Shown piece by piece: positions 25,602 through 35,712 of a stretch of 64,000 bases of DNA (its first letter is position 1; every line of letters starts with the position of its first letter). The stretch is from the NCBI RefSeq assembly GCF_003053725.1, contig NZ_QAYC01000013.1:1-64000 (forward strand), given 5' to 3'. The position numbers and the translations under genes are program-made. The notes below the pieces were generated by a model. That model saw only the letters and a list, made by a program, of their open reading frames with translations. It searched no databases and was not told the origin of the DNA. The stretch is from Rhodovulum kholense. Its GTDB lineage: Bacteria > Pseudomonadota > Alphaproteobacteria > Rhodobacterales > Rhodobacteraceae.

Positions 25602-27302
25602 TCAGGCGGCGCCGGAGCGCACGAACTGCCCGTCGATGTCGTCATCGCCGCCCATGTCGAGCATGAAGCCCCCCGAGGCCTGGGACGGGCGCCGCCGGGC
25701 GGGCGCGGCGGTCTTGCGGATCGCGTCCTCGACCGGCGAGCTGTCCGACCGGCGTCCGCGCGACGCCGCATGATGGCTTCCCGCACGCCCGGCCATGTCG
25801 TCCAGCGCGACACGGAAGTAGCCGATGACCTGCTGCAGCTGGCTCGATTGGCTTTCCAGCTCTTCGGCGGTGGCCGCCATCTGCTCGGAAGCCGAGGTGT
25901 TCTGCTGGGTCACCTTGTCGAGCTGCTGGATCGCGACGTTGATCTGCGCGGCCCCGGCATTCTGTTCCTGGCTGGCATTCGAGATCTCGGCCACCAGTTC
26001 GGCGGTGCGCTGGATGTCGGGCACCAGCCGGGTCAGCATCTCGCCCGCCTGCTGCGCGGCCTTGACCGTATCGCCCGACAGACCCGAGATTTCCTGCGCC
26101 GCCGCCTGGCTGCGTTCGGCCAGCTTGCGCACTTCCGAGGCCACCACCGCAAAGCCGCGGCCATGTTCCCCGGCCCGCGCCGCCTCGACCGCCGCGTTCA
26201 GCGCCAGAAGGTCGGTCTGACGGGCGATTTCCTGCACGATCAGGATCTTCTCGGCGATGGTCTCCATCGCCTTGACCGCCTTGCCCACGGCATCGCCGCT
26301 GCTTTTGGCGTCGCCGGCCGACTGGCGGGCGATCTTCTCGGTCTGCGAGGCGTTGTCGGCGTTCTGCTTGATGTTGGCCGCCATCTCTTCCATCGAGGAC
26401 GACACTTCCTCGGTCGACGAGGCCTGTTCGGTCGCGCCCTGGCCCAGCTGCTCGGCCGCGGCCGACATCTCCTGGCTGCCGGAGCCCACGTTGCGGGACG
26501 AGACCGCGACCTCGGTGATGACCTCTTTCAGCTTGGCCACCATGTCGCGCGCCGCCGCCAGAAGGCTGTCGCGGTCGCCCTCGCGGGTCGCCACCTTGAC
26601 CTCGAGATTGCCGCTGGCGATCTCGCGGATCACGTCGCGGGCATAGTCGGGCTCGCCGCCCAGGGCGCGGGTGATGTTGCGGATCAGGAAGATCGCGGTA
26701 CCGATGCCGACCAGCAGCGCCAGCCCGATCACCCCGAAGACCACCTTCTGCGAGGTCGCATAGGCTTCGTCGCCTTCCGCGCTGGCCGCACGCGCTCCGT
26801 TCGAGTTGAAGGCCACCAGTTCCGTCAGATCAGCCGTGACCGCATCGAACAGTTCCAGAGAGTCGCTCATCTCGCGGCTGGCCATATCGTTCTGATTGTT
26901 GCGCGAATAGCGCAGGATGCGCTTGGAGTTCTCGAGATAGTTCGCCAGCCTTTCGTTGAACTGGGCGTAAAGCTGCCGTTCCTCGGGCGCGATGATCAGC
27001 GCCTCATAGGCGGCGCGGCTGGCGTCAAGCTTGGCCCGGACGCCGTCGATATAGGTTTCGATCCGTTCGAATTCGGACTCGGTGGTGGCCAGAACATGGG
27101 CATACTCGCCGATGCGATACTTGGCCATGATCGTGTCGAGCTGGCGCACCTCGTCCACGCTGGGCAGCCAGTTGTCGGCGATGATCGTCGACTGCGCGTT
27201 GATCCGGTTCATCTGCAGGATCGCAACGCCCCCCAAGAGGCTGATCAACAGCAGCAGGGCGCCAAAGGCGAGGGCGAGCTTGGCCCTGAGAGAGAGTGTC
27301 AT
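25602..27302 (-). CDS. Methyl-accepting chemotaxis protein
   Basis: This is a membrane chemoreceptor of 566 residues. It has TM1 (about 9-31), a four-helix-bundle periplasmic sensor of about 155 residues, TM2 (about 187-210), HAMP, and a signalling hairpin. The tip region reads [20 protein letters not shown], the conserved CheA/CheW contact. The C-terminus ends [18 protein letters not shown] without a clear NWETF-type CheR tether. Its ATG overlaps the first cheW stop (ATGA). The ligand is not predictable. Confidence 0.95.
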   Translation of the reverse strand: MTLSLRAKLALAFGALLLLISLLGGVAILQMNRINAQSTIIADNWLPSVDEVRQLDTIMAKYRIGEYAHVLATTESEFERIETYIDGVRAKLDASRAAYEALIIAPEERQLYAQFNERLANYLENSKRILRYSRNNQNDMASREMSDSLELFDAVTADLTELVAFNSNGARAASAEGDEAYATSQKVVFGVIGLALLVGIGTAIFLIRNITRALGGEPDYARDVIREIASGNLEVKVATREGDRDSLLAAARDMVAKLKEVITEVAVSSRNVGSGSQEMSAAAEQLGQGATEQASSTEEVSSSMEEMAANIKQNADNASQTEKIARQSAGDAKSSGDAVGKAVKAMETIAEKILIVQEIARQTDLLALNAAVEAARAGEHGRGFAVVASEVRKLAERSQAAAQEISGLSGDTVKAAQQAGEMLTRLVPDIQRTAELVAEISNASQEQNAGAAQINVAIQQLDKVTQQNTSASEQMAATAEELESQSSQLQQVIGYFRVALDDMAGRAGSHHAASRGRRSDSSPVEDAIRKTAAPARRRPSQASGGFMLDMGGDDDIDGQFVRSGAA

Positions 27303-27808
27303 TTCGCTTTCCTTTCGTCCGTGGCGAAGGACGGATCGCGATCCCCCTTCGATCCGAAGATCCGGCCCATGTCCGGGATGATGATGAAGTCGTCGCCATG
27401 CTTGCCGATGCCGCGCACGAATTCGGCGGGCCAGCGCATGCCGACCTTCGGCGCTTCCTCGACGGAGGCGTCCGAGATTTCGGTGACGTCGTGCACCTTG
27501 TCGGCGATGATCCCGACCAGCGCCGGTTCCCCGTCGAGGTCGATCTCGGTCACGACGATCCGGGTATCGGCATCGGGCGGGGTGCGCTCCATGCCGAACA
27601 TGACCCGAAGATCCGCAAGCGGCACCACTTTGCCGCGCACGTTGATGACGCCGTTCACGAAGGCCCGCGCATTGGGCACCTCGGTCACGGGAACCATGTC
27701 GAGGATCTCGCTGACGGTTTCGGCCGGCAGCGCGAAGACCTCGCCCTGAAGCCCGACAGTCAGGGCGCGCATCGCGGCGGGCCCGGTAGGCTTGTCGACG
27801 GCGCTCAT
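27299..27808 (-). CDS. cheW: Chemotaxis coupling protein CheW (first copy)
   Basis: The 169-residue CheW-like protein has [40 protein letters not shown] and a closing [10 protein letters not shown] segment. It overlaps cheA at its start and mcp at its end by four bases each, so translation of cheA-cheW-mcp is coupled. It diverges clearly from the second CheW, so the two may serve different receptors or CheA contacts. Confidence 0.94.
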   Translation of the reverse strand: MSAVDKPTGPAAMRALTVGLQGEVFALPAETVSEILDMVPVTEVPNARAFVNGVINVRGKVVPLADLRVMFGMERTPPDADTRIVVTEIDLDGEPALVGIIADKVHDVTEISDASVEEAPKVGMRWPAEFVRGIGKHGDDFIIIPDMGRIFGSKGDRDPSFATDERKAK

Positions 27809-29781
27809 GCCACCCTCCCCAGCTGTTCGCCGCGCAGGCGGCTTTCATAGGCCTGGCCGAAGCCGACCAGCGCGCTCACATCGAGGATCATCGCCACCGT
27901 GCCGTCGCCGAGGATGGTCGCGCCCGAGAAGGTCTCGACATCGGCGTGCAGCTTGGACAGCGACTTGATGACGGTCTGGCTGTTGCCGATGATCTGGTCG
28001 ACCACCAGCCCGACCCGCGCCTCGCCCGCCGAGACGATCACCACCTTCTGGTGCTCGGCCCGCTCGGCCCGGGTCTTGAACAGCTCGCGCAGCCGCAGGA
28101 ACGGCACCAGCCGCCCGCGGATGTTCAGGAAATTGCGCCCGGCAGCCTTGCCATCCTGCGCGGCGGGCAGTTCTACGCATTCCTCGACCGCCGAGAGCGG
28201 GATCGCGTAGCGGCCGTTGCCGACCTGCACCAGCATGCTTTCGATGATCGCCAGCGTCAGCGGCAGCCGCAGCGTCGCGACCGTGCCCTGACCGGGCGTG
28301 CTGGTCAGATCGATGGTGCCGCGCAGGCCCTCGATGGTGCGCTTGACCACGTCCATGCCGACCCCGCGCCCCGAGATCGAGGTGACCTGGCTTGCAGTCG
28401 AGAAGCCGGGATGGAACACGAACTGGTAAAGCTCCTGATCGGTCACCTTCTGGTCGGACGTCAGAAGCCCGTTCTGTTCGGCCTTGGCGCGGATGCGCGC
28501 CGGGTCGAGCCCGGCCCCGTCATCGGCAATCGAGATCGCCACCTCGGCCCCGGTATGGGCGGCCGACAGGCGCACCCGGCCACGCGCGGGCTTGCCCGCA
28601 CGGCCGCGCGCCTCGGGCCCCTCGACGCCATGGTCGATGGCGTTGCGGATCAGGTGGACCAGCGGATCGGCCAGCCGCTCGATCATGGTCTTGTCCAGCT
28701 CGGTCTCTTCGCCGCTGGTGACGAAGTCAATCTCCTTGCCCAGCTCGCCCGAGAGGTCGTGCACCAGCCGCCGGAAGCGCGAGAACAGCGTGCCGATCGG
28801 GACCATGCGGATGCCCATCGTGGTGTCGCGCAAGCCCGAGGACAGCCGTTCCAGCTCTTCGACCACGGCCTTGAGGTTCAGGTCGTCCCCGGCCGAGGCG
28901 ATCTGCGCCAGCCGCGACTGGGCGATCACCAGCTCGCCGACCCGGTCCATCAGCTCGTCCAGCCGCTCGGCCGGCACCCTGAGCGACGAGGCGGCGGCGG
29001 CGCGGCCCTCGGCATCGCGACCGCGCCGGGCCGTGTCGGCGGATGCCGCCGCCTCGGACGCGTCCTTCGGCGCCTGCGGCGGCTGCAGCGGTTCCAGCGT
29101 CAGCTCCATGCCGTCGCGTACGAAGAGGAAGACATCGTCGATCTGTTCGGCCGAGATCCCGGCCTCGAAGGTGACTTCCCAGCCCAGATAGGTGCCGCTT
29201 GGGTCCATCTCGTCGAGCGGCGGCAGCCGGTCGGTCAGCCCGACCACGCGGTCGGCGCCCAGCTCGCGCATCTCGTCCAGCAGCAAGAGCGGATCGGTCC
29301 CGAAGGCGATGGCATCGGACGGCAACCGGAAGCGGACCCGCACCCCGCCAGCGGGCGCCCCGGCGGCCGGGGCCGTTCCGGCGGGCGCGGCAGAGCCGGC
29401 ATTCCGGCCGGTATCGACCGTGTTGCGCAGCGCCTCGAGGATCGGCGCGCCCTTCGCGGCGTGCTGGCCGGGCTCGCCGACCAGATCGGCGATATGGTCC
29501 TTGGCCGCCAGCGCGATCACCACGAGGCCGGGGCTGATCGCCGCCTTGCCCTTGCGGACGCGGTCGAAGGCGGTCTCGAATTCATGCACGAAATCCGCCA
29601 CTTCGTCATAGCCGAACATGGCCCCCGACCCTTTGAGCGTGTGCATGGCGCGGAAGCTTGCATCGACGAGGGCGCTGTCGCCCGGGTCGTGTTCCAGATC
29701 CAGAAGGGTCTGTTCCAGCGTGTCCAGAAGGTCGCGCGCCTCCTGGCGGAAGGTCTCGGCGGGATCGGAGGACAGGGTCAT
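27805..29781 (-). CDS. cheA: Chemotaxis histidine kinase CheA
   Basis: This is the central kinase phosphorylating CheY and CheB. The 658 residues hold the P1 Hpt domain with the phospho-acceptor H47 in [14 protein letters not shown], a P2-like region (about 145-230), and a dimerisation helix ([18 protein letters not shown], about 270). The HATPase domain has N-box [14 protein letters not shown]1 DDGAGLD and [17 protein letters not shown]-terminal CheW-like P5 domain begins at about residue 520. The start overlaps the cheY stop by ATGA. Confidence 0.96.
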   Translation of the reverse strand: MTLSSDPAETFRQEARDLLDTLEQTLLDLEHDPGDSALVDASFRAMHTLKGSGAMFGYDEVADFVHEFETAFDRVRKGKAAISPGLVVIALAAKDHIADLVGEPGQHAAKGAPILEALRNTVDTGRNAGSAAPAGTAPAAGAPAGGVRVRFRLPSDAIAFGTDPLLLLDEMRELGADRVVGLTDRLPPLDEMDPSGTYLGWEVTFEAGISAEQIDDVFLFVRDGMELTLEPLQPPQAPKDASEAAASADTARRGRDAEGRAAAASSLRVPAERLDELMDRVGELVIAQSRLAQIASAGDDLNLKAVVEELERLSSGLRDTTMGIRMVPIGTLFSRFRRLVHDLSGELGKEIDFVTSGEETELDKTMIERLADPLVHLIRNAIDHGVEGPEARGRAGKPARGRVRLSAAHTGAEVAISIADDGAGLDPARIRAKAEQNGLLTSDQKVTDQELYQFVFHPGFSTASQVTSISGRGVGMDVVKRTIEGLRGTIDLTSTPGQGTVATLRLPLTLAIIESMLVQVGNGRYAIPLSAVEECVELPAAQDGKAAGRNFLNIRGRLVPFLRLRELFKTRAERAEHQKVVIVSAGEARVGLVVDQIIGNSQTVIKSLSKLHADVETFSGATILGDGTVAMILDVSALVGFGQAYESRLRGEQLGRVA

Positions 29782-30146
29782 GCTCCGGCGACCTTCTTCA
29801 CGACGGCCAGCAGCTGGTCCTGCTTGAAGGGCTTGGCGATCCAGCCCGTGGCGCCCGCCTCCTTGGCCTCGCGCTTCAGCCCGTCATCGGTCTCGGTGGT
29901 CAGGAACACGATGGGCACGCCCGCGCTCGAGGCATGGGTGCGGTACTTGCGGATGAAGTCGAGCCCGCTCAGCCGGGGCATGTTCAGGTCGGTGATGACC
30001 GCGTCGATCCGGTTGGCGACGGCCTTGTCATAGCCGTCCGCCCCGTCGACCGCCTCGATCACCTGATAACCTGCGGTTGTCAGGGTGTGCGCCACCATCT
30101 GAAGGATCGACGGCGAGTCGTCGATGGCGAGGATCGTCTTTGACAT
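29778..30146 (-). CDS. cheY: Chemotaxis response regulator CheY
   Basis: This is a single-domain receiver that carries the signal to the flagellar motor. The 122 residues contain the acidic pair D9-D10, phospho-acceptor D53 (VITDLNMP), T83 (FLTTE) and K105 (IAKPF), all as expected. GGAG is 7 bases before the ATG. It is the second gene of the operon, 31 bp after the STAS gene. Confidence 0.95.
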   Translation of the reverse strand: MSKTILAIDDSPSILQMVAHTLTTAGYQVIEAVDGADGYDKAVANRIDAVITDLNMPRLSGLDFIRKYRTHASSAGVPIVFLTTETDDGLKREAKEAGATGWIAKPFKQDQLLAVVKKVAGA

Positions 30147-30177
30147 TGCAGTTCTCCAAGATCTGGGGGAGTTCCGG

Positions 30178-30486
30178 TCAGGCGGCGCGCGCCTGACCCG
30201 GCAGGTCGAGACCGGCCCGTTCGAAGGCGGTCGCGCAGGCGCCGCCGGGCGGGGCGATCAGCGTGAACGGCCGGCCGGCCAGGGCCGCGTCCCGGGCCAA
30301 AGCCAGCAATATCTGTAGGATCGCCACATGCATGCCGGTCGCTTCGGTCGTGTCGACAACGATGGCACCGCCCCCGCGCAGGGCCGCCAGGACCCGGTCG
30401 CGGATGCCGGCCGCGTCGCGCGGTCCAAGCTCATGCGCCAGGCAAATCTCTCCCGTTCCGATCATGTCGGGTGTTTCCGGGTCCAT
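30178..30486 (-). CDS. STAS-domain protein at the head of the che operon
   Basis: The 102-residue protein fits a lone STAS fold. Its core is GGGAIVVDTTEATGMHVAIL, where the usual phospho-serine loop (D-S-S) reads D-T-T/A-T, so a threonine (T46/T47 or T50) could be the phosphorylation site. STAS proteins often precede cheY-cheA in Alphaproteobacteria; their role there is poorly defined. GGAG precedes the ATG. No partner kinase gene is nearby. Confidence 0.85.
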   Translation of the reverse strand: MDPETPDMIGTGEICLAHELGPRDAAGIRDRVLAALRGGGAIVVDTTEATGMHVAILQILLALARDAALAGRPFTLIAPPGGACATAFERAGLDLPGQARAA

Positions 30487-31138
30487 TTCTGCATCTCCGT
30501 CCAGGGTTCGGGAAAAGACGAGGTTTTAGGCCTGTTCTGTTTCCGGACATTCGCGTTCTGGATGAGAAGCCGCCGGGCGACAAACGGACAGTCCGCTAAA
30601 TTTTTCTGGTTCTCCTAGGAAATGCCGCAATTGGGATTTTGGCCAAAACGCCCCAAAGGTGACGCTAGGGAAACCAAACCGCGGCGAGAACCGCCCTTCG
30701 GCAAGATTAAATTCAAAAGCCTCGTTCTTTCTCGCTTGCCGGACGCTGTGACGTTGCGCCCGATCCCGCTGCGGTAACGAAGCGCGATCGGCACATCCGA
30801 TTCCCCGACTCGCGCCCGGGCGGCCGCCAAACGGTATTTCTTCCCGCCGATCTCTGACGTTGCGTTGCAGAAGCGCCGGACTCCGCTCCATCGGCAGCGT
30901 AACCCTTCGTTTCGACCTGTGGCGAAGTCGGGGCAGCGGGCCTGCGCTCGCCACATTGCTGAGCGCATAGCTATCATGCATTTTTTGAATACCGCCCGAT
31001 CGAGGGATTCCCACCCGGCCGCGGGCGGCGTCGACCCCGGTTTCGAGAGGAAATTCCGAATCGCGCCGGGAAAATCCGGCGCCAGACACAGCGTGTCGCG
31101 CCGCGCGGCCGGGGCAGGATGTCAGGAGATCGCGAGGC
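30487..31138. other. 652-bp intergenic region upstream of the che operon
   Basis: No gene is supported; open frames here lack family-like sequence and ribosome binding sites. The base composition is more AT-rich than the surroundings. It contains an 11-bp palindrome CGGAC-A-GTCCG (30585-30595), about 100 bp upstream of the STAS start. It also holds AAATGCCGCAATT at 30620-30632, a string that recurs in inverse orientation upstream of the GGDEF-EAL gene. The che promoter should lie here, but no sigma-28 or sigma-70 match was convincing. Confidence 0.5.
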
Positions 31139-32716
31139 TCAGGGTCGCGGGGTGCAGTCTGCCGTGACGCTGTAAAGCGTGACGCGGTGACGACCCTGCG
31201 CCACGGCCGACAGGTAAAGCGGGTCGAGGACGACCGCAGCGCCGGGGTCGACCCGGCGCAGAAGCAGGGCGCGGTTCAAGTCCCAATCGGCGAAATGGGT
31301 GATCCCGGCGGCCTTCAGATAGGTACAGACCCGCCCCTCGCGCAGCGCGGCGGCCGCCGGACCGTTCACCACCCCGTCGAGATTGACCACCCGCAGACCC
31401 GGCGGCGCAAAATATCCCAGCGCCCCGCTTTGCAGCGCCCCAAGGGTCGCGCCCGGCGGCACCTCGGGCAGCAGGTCGCGCGCCATCTCGCCATAGCCGC
31501 TGGGGGGCGCGAAGGCATGCAGCCGCGCGGTCCCCGGATCGCTCAGCACCGGTGCGAGACGCCAGAGCCCAAAGCCGCAAAGCGCGAGGACGGCCAGGCC
31601 CCAAAGTACACGCACCGCCAAGGGCGGGGACCGCCCGAACACCAGAGCCGCCGCCAGCACCGGCACCAGGCAATGGATCGGCGAGAAATACCGCTCGAAG
31701 AACCAGACCGCACCAAGCCCCAACGTATAGGCCAGGAACAGGGCAAGGGAGCCAAAGGCCAGCACCGCCGCCAGCGGCGGACAATGTCCCCGCCGGACCG
31801 CCAGCAAAGGCAGCAGGAGCACGGCCGCGACCGCGATCCCGGCCGCGGGCGACCAGCCGAAGACCGCGTCGGGCCAGACCGCGCCCAAGGCCAGCACGCC
31901 CATCGTGAAGGTCATCCATCCGTCGAACCCGTCGGCCGCCGCAAGCGTGGCCACCGCCGCCCCGCTTTCGGGCAGAGGATCTCCGGTCAGCCAAAGACAG
32001 ACCCCGACCCAGGGCGCGATCACGGCACATCCCGTCAGCGCCGCGAGCCCCGCGCCGCGCCAGCCCAGCGCGCGAACCGCCCAGATCCCCGCCGGTGCCA
32101 GCAGCACCGCCGCATCGACCCGCGCCAGCACCGCGAGCCCGGCCAGCCCCCCGATCCCGACGAAGCGACGCATCGGTGCACCCGGCCGGGTTTCGGCCAG
32201 CACAACGGCTGTGGCCAGTAGCACCGCCGCGGCCAGCGCGGTTTCAAGCCCGTTCGGATGGGTCAGTGCAAAGACCGGACCGGTGGCCAGCACCAGCCCG
32301 ACCCCGGCCGCCGCCAGACATGACCCGGTCAGCGCCAGCGCCAGCCGTGCCGCCAGCCCCGCCGCCAGCGCCCCGGCGATGGCCCCGATGGCGGCTGCCG
32401 CCAGTGCGGGCAGCACCGGATCGGCGGTCAGCCGGAAGACCGGCACCAAAAGCGCCACGATCAGCGGCTGAAACCCGGTGGTCGGCACCGTCCCATCGGC
32501 GGTGGGGCCGAGACCGGCCGCGATGTTGCGCGCGATGGACAGCACATAATAGGTGTCGTCGGGAAAGACCTGCCGGTCGAGCGCGTCGGCCCCCCACAAG
32601 AGCAGCGGCAGGCGCAGGCTCAGCGCCGCCAGGGTCACGACCGCCAGCACCGCCCCGGCCGGGACGGCACGCGCCCCGGCCATCGGCCGCGGCATCGGCG
32701 GTAAAAGATCGGGCAT
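31139..32716 (-). CDS. Multi-pass membrane glycosyltransferase-like protein (GT-C/ArnT-type)
   Basis: The protein has about 525 residues and eleven or more hydrophobic helices. After the first helix comes a periplasmic acidic pair in FPDDTYYVLSIARNIAAGLG, followed by TTGFQPLIVALLVPVF. This arrangement is typical of GT-C polyprenyl-phosphate-sugar-dependent transferases of the PMT/ArnT type. A soluble C-terminal domain of about 130 residues contains GALQSGALGYFAPPGLRVVN and LDGVVNGPAAAALREG. The start is uncertain: ATG at 32716 or GTG at 32731, neither with a strong binding site. Donor and acceptor are unknown. It is an isolated gene, divergent from the TRAP operon. Confidence 0.72.
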   Translation of the reverse strand: MPDLLPPMPRPMAGARAVPAGAVLAVVTLAALSLRLPLLLWGADALDRQVFPDDTYYVLSIARNIAAGLGPTADGTVPTTGFQPLIVALLVPVFRLTADPVLPALAAAAIGAIAGALAAGLAARLALALTGSCLAAAGVGLVLATGPVFALTHPNGLETALAAAVLLATAVVLAETRPGAPMRRFVGIGGLAGLAVLARVDAAVLLAPAGIWAVRALGWRGAGLAALTGCAVIAPWVGVCLWLTGDPLPESGAAVATLAAADGFDGWMTFTMGVLALGAVWPDAVFGWSPAAGIAVAAVLLLPLLAVRRGHCPPLAAVLAFGSLALFLAYTLGLGAVWFFERYFSPIHCLVPVLAAALVFGRSPPLAVRVLWGLAVLALCGFGLWRLAPVLSDPGTARLHAFAPPSGYGEMARDLLPEVPPGATLGALQSGALGYFAPPGLRVVNLDGVVNGPAAAALREGRVCTYLKAAGITHFADWDLNRALLLRRVDPGAAVVLDPLYLSAVAQGRHRVTLYSVTADCTPRP

Positions 32717-32928
32717 CGATTGGCGGGCCACGGCAGAATTGTTCTGAAATCCGGGATAATGCCACCCCGGGGCAGCAGTCTGTCGCGATCAAGGCGAAAT
32801 CCGGGCACGCCCTCCGAAAGATCATCCTGTCCACCCGCCCGCGCCTGCCGCAATTATCGGCATGTTCGGTTGACGCCCTGCGTAACATCGCCCAAGGTCC
32901 CGCCGCTGATCCTGAAGGAGACTCCCCG

Positions 32929-33924
32929 ATGCAGAGACGTTCGTTCCTGTCCGCCGCGGCCGCCGCGCTGGCGCTTGGCGGCAGCCCCGCTCTGGCCGCC
33001 GATCTCGACGGCATGAAGCCCGTCACCCTGCGGCTGGCCCATGTGGTGAACGAGAAGGACGCCTATCAGGTGGCCGCCGTCGCCTTCCGCGATCTGGTGG
33101 CCGAACGCAGCGGCGGCAAGATCTCGGTCGAGATCGTGCCCAATGCCACGCTCGGCGACGAACGCACCCTGCTCGAAGGCATGCAGATCGGCAGCATCGA
33201 CATGGGGCTGATCACCAACGGGCCGGTCGCGAACTTCGTCGAGGAGATGGCGGTGTTCGAGTTGCCCTTCCTCTTCCCTTCGCGCGAGGCCGCCTATGGG
33301 GTGCTCGACGGCGAGATCGGGCAAGAGCTGCTGGACAAGCTGGCCGATGTCAATCTCAAGGGCCTCGCCTATGCCGAGCGCGGCTTCCGCAACCTGACGA
33401 ACTCCAAGCGCCCGGTGGCGACGCCCGCCGATCTCGACGGGCTGCGCATCCGCGTGATGGAGAACCCGGTCTATACCGACAGCTTCAGGGCGCTGGGCGC
33501 CAATGCCATTCCGATGGCCTGGACCGAGGCGCTGACGGCGATGCAGCAGGGCACCATCGACGGGCAGGAAAACCCTGTCGGCGTGGTCTATTCGTTCAAG
33601 CTGAACGAGACCCAGAAATACATGACCATGACCCGGCACACCTATGCGCCCGCCGTCTTCGTGATGGGCATGCCGACCTGGTCGAAGCTGCCCGAGGCGG
33701 CGCAGCAGATCGTGGTCGAGGCCGCCCATGACGCAGCGGCCACCGAACGCGCCTTCAACGCCGATATGGAGGCCCAGCAGCTTGACGAACTGAAGGCCGC
33801 CGGGATGGAGGTGAACGAGACCCCCGACCTGACCGCCTTCCAGGACGCGGTGGCGCCGGTCTACGAGAAATACGGCGAGAGGTTCGGCGACACCCTGACC
33901 CGGATCCGGGCGGAGCTGAACTGA
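32929..33924 (+). CDS. dctP: TRAP transporter substrate-binding protein, DctP type
   Basis: This is a periplasmic solute-binding protein for a TRAP importer. The 331 residues begin MQRRSFLSAAAAALALGGSP, with a twin-arginine-like RRSFL motif. The mature protein has LRLAHVVNEKDAYQVAAVAF and the carboxylate-binding GLRIRVMENPVYTDSFRALG region. EALTAMQQGTIDGQENP follows. GAAGGAG sits 9 bases upstream of the ATG. The gene is followed at 1 bp by dctQ and then dctM. The substrate is probably an organic acid and cannot be specified. Confidence 0.95.
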   Translation: MQRRSFLSAAAAALALGGSPALAADLDGMKPVTLRLAHVVNEKDAYQVAAVAFRDLVAERSGGKISVEIVPNATLGDERTLLEGMQIGSIDMGLITNGPVANFVEEMAVFELPFLFPSREAAYGVLDGEIGQELLDKLADVNLKGLAYAERGFRNLTNSKRPVATPADLDGLRIRVMENPVYTDSFRALGANAIPMAWTEALTAMQQGTIDGQENPVGVVYSFKLNETQKYMTMTRHTYAPAVFVMGMPTWSKLPEAAQQIVVEAAHDAAATERAFNADMEAQQLDELKAAGMEVNETPDLTAFQDAVAPVYEKYGERFGDTLTRIRAELN

Positions 33925-33925
33925 C

Positions 33926-34429
33926 GTGCTGAGCCTCCTCGGCCGGATCGAACGCGCGATCGGCGCCGTGCTTGCCCCCGTGATCGCGGCGGGCATGGCA
34001 GCGCTGATCGCGGTCATCACGCTGCAGATCGTGTCGCGGGTGGCCTTCACCGCGGTCGGCTGGACCGAGGAGGTCGCGCGGTTCCTGCTGATCGGGCTGA
34101 CCTTTCTGGGCGCGGCGCTGGCCTGGCAACGGCACCGTCATATCGCGGTCGGCGTGCTGGTCGAGCGGCTGCCCGACGGGGCGCGTCGCGCCGCGACCGC
34201 GCTGGCGCTGGTCATCGCCGTGGCCTTCCTGATCAGCCTGGTCTGGGTCGGCCAGACCTACATGATGATGCAGAGCTTCCAGAAATCCGCCGCGCTCCGG
34301 CTGCCCATGAGCTATGTCTACGCGATCATCCCCGTCAGCGCGGGCCTGATGGCCTGGCTGGCCGCGACCGATCTGATGCGGCTTGTGCTGACCGGCACCC
34401 TTCCCGATGCCGGGGAGCCGGTGGAATGA
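33926..34429 (+). CDS. dctQ: TRAP transporter small permease, DctQ type
   Basis: The product has 167 residues and four membrane helices, with the family string GWTEEVARFLLIGLTFLGAA. It starts with GTG two bases after the dctP stop and overlaps dctM by ATGA, so the three genes form one translationally linked operon. Confidence 0.93.
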   Translation: MLSLLGRIERAIGAVLAPVIAAGMAALIAVITLQIVSRVAFTAVGWTEEVARFLLIGLTFLGAALAWQRHRHIAVGVLVERLPDGARRAATALALVIAVAFLISLVWVGQTYMMMQSFQKSAALRLPMSYVYAIIPVSAGLMAWLAATDLMRLVLTGTLPDAGEPVE

Positions 34430-35676
34430 GCCTGCTTCTCTTCGGCCTGTTCTTTCTGTTCATGATCCTCGGCCTGCCGGTCGCGCTGGCCATCGGCGGC
34501 GCGACCATGGTCGCGATGCAGGCGGGCGGCGTGCCGCTTCTGGTGCTGCCGCAGCAGATGTTCTCCGGCATCAACTCCTTCGCGCTGGTCGCGGTGCCGA
34601 TGTTCATCCTCGCGGGCGACATCATGGCCGAGGGCAAGGTCAGCGCCCGGCTGGTGGCGCTGGCCGATGCGATGATCGGCTTTCTCAAGGGCGGGCTTTC
34701 CATCGTCTCGGTGCTGGCGGCGATGTTCTTCGCCGCGATCTCGGGCTCGGGGGCGGCGACGACGGCGGCGGTCAGCTCGACGCTCGTGCCCGAACTCACC
34801 CGCAAGGGCTATGACCCGGCCTCGGCCGCCAGCCTGATCGCGGCGGGCGGCACCATCGGCGTCGTGATCCCCCCCTCGGTGCCGATGATCATCTACGCGG
34901 TGATCGCCCAGGAATCCGTCTCGGCGCTTTTCCTGAGCGGCTTTCTGCCCGGCATCGCCATGGGCGCCGGGCTGATGGTCGTGGCCCTGGTGCAGGGTCA
35001 CCGGCGGGCCTATCCCAAGGGCGCCCCCTTCTCGCTGAGAACCATCGCGCGCAGCTTCGTGTCGGCCTTCTGGGGGCTTATGACCCCGGTCATCATCCTG
35101 GGCGGCATCTTCTCGGGCATCTTCACGCCCTCCGAGGCGGCGGTCATCGCGGTCAACTACGCGATCTTCGTTTCGCTCTTCGTCTATCGCGACATGGGGC
35201 TGAAGGACATCTACCGGCTGATGATCCGCTCGGGCGTGACCACGGCCGTCATCATGTTCGTGATCTCGGCCTCGGCCGCGCTCAGTTGGGCCTTGTCGAA
35301 CTGGCAGGTGCCCGCCCAGATCGGGGCGCTGGTGCTGTCGGTCTCGGACAATCCGATGATCGTGCTGGCGATGATGCTGGTCCTGATCCTCGTCACCGGC
35401 ATCTTCGTCGAGACCGCCTCGGCGCTGATCATCCTGACGCCGCTTCTGCTGCCTCTGGCGCTGCAACTTGGGGTGGACCCGGTGCATTTCGGGGTGATCC
35501 TGGTCGTCGGCCTTGCCATCGGCATGATCACGCCCCCGGTCGCGATCAACCTCTATGTCGCCTCCTCGGTCACCGGACTGGGGCTCGAGCGCATCGCCAA
35601 GGCGGTGCTGCCCTATCTGGCGGTGCTGGTCGCGGTCCTGATCCTCGTGACCTATCTGCCATTGCTTCTGGGCTGA
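34426..35676 (+). CDS. dctM: TRAP transporter large permease, DctM type
   Basis: This 416-residue sodium-coupled membrane subunit has about 12 helices. Typical motifs are ALVAVPMFILAGDIMAEGK near residue 58, AAISGSGAATTAAVSSTLVP near residue 105, and GVDPVHFGVILVVGLAIGMI near the C-terminus. It overlaps dctQ by four bases. A strong hairpin follows the stop. Confidence 0.95.
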   Translation: MSLLLFGLFFLFMILGLPVALAIGGATMVAMQAGGVPLLVLPQQMFSGINSFALVAVPMFILAGDIMAEGKVSARLVALADAMIGFLKGGLSIVSVLAAMFFAAISGSGAATTAAVSSTLVPELTRKGYDPASAASLIAAGGTIGVVIPPSVPMIIYAVIAQESVSALFLSGFLPGIAMGAGLMVVALVQGHRRAYPKGAPFSLRTIARSFVSAFWGLMTPVIILGGIFSGIFTPSEAAVIAVNYAIFVSLFVYRDMGLKDIYRLMIRSGVTTAVIMFVISASAALSWALSNWQVPAQIGALVLSVSDNPMIVLAMMLVLILVTGIFVETASALIILTPLLLPLALQLGVDPVHFGVILVVGLAIGMITPPVAINLYVASSVTGLGLERIAKAVLPYLAVLVAVLILVTYLPLLLG

Positions 35677-35684
35677 CGGCCTTC

Positions 35685-35712
35685 CGGCGGCGGCCGGTCA
35701 GGCCCGCCGCCG
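35685..35712. terminator. Hairpin at the convergent ends of dctM and the GGDEF-EAL gene
   Basis: An 11-bp stem with one bulged C (CGGCGGCGGCC paired with GGCC-C-GCCGCCG) and a 5-base loop begins 8 bases after dctM. It overlaps the last codons of the convergent GGDEF-EAL gene, so it can serve both transcripts. Confidence 0.55.

Noticed and set aside
25532-25813. N-terminal extension of the second CheW into the mcp gene
   Set aside because: It is the out-of-frame shadow of the mcp 3' end. The ATG at 25531 has a good binding site and gives a normal CheW.
27946-30033. A long plus-strand frame opposite cheA
   Set aside because: It is a shadow of cheA, rich in His/Gln/Arg with no recognisable motif.
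30526-31089. Minus-strand frame of 187 codons upstream of the che operon
   Set aside because: It has no ribosome binding site and no family-like sequence, and it competes with other frames in the same DNA. It is treated as intergenic.
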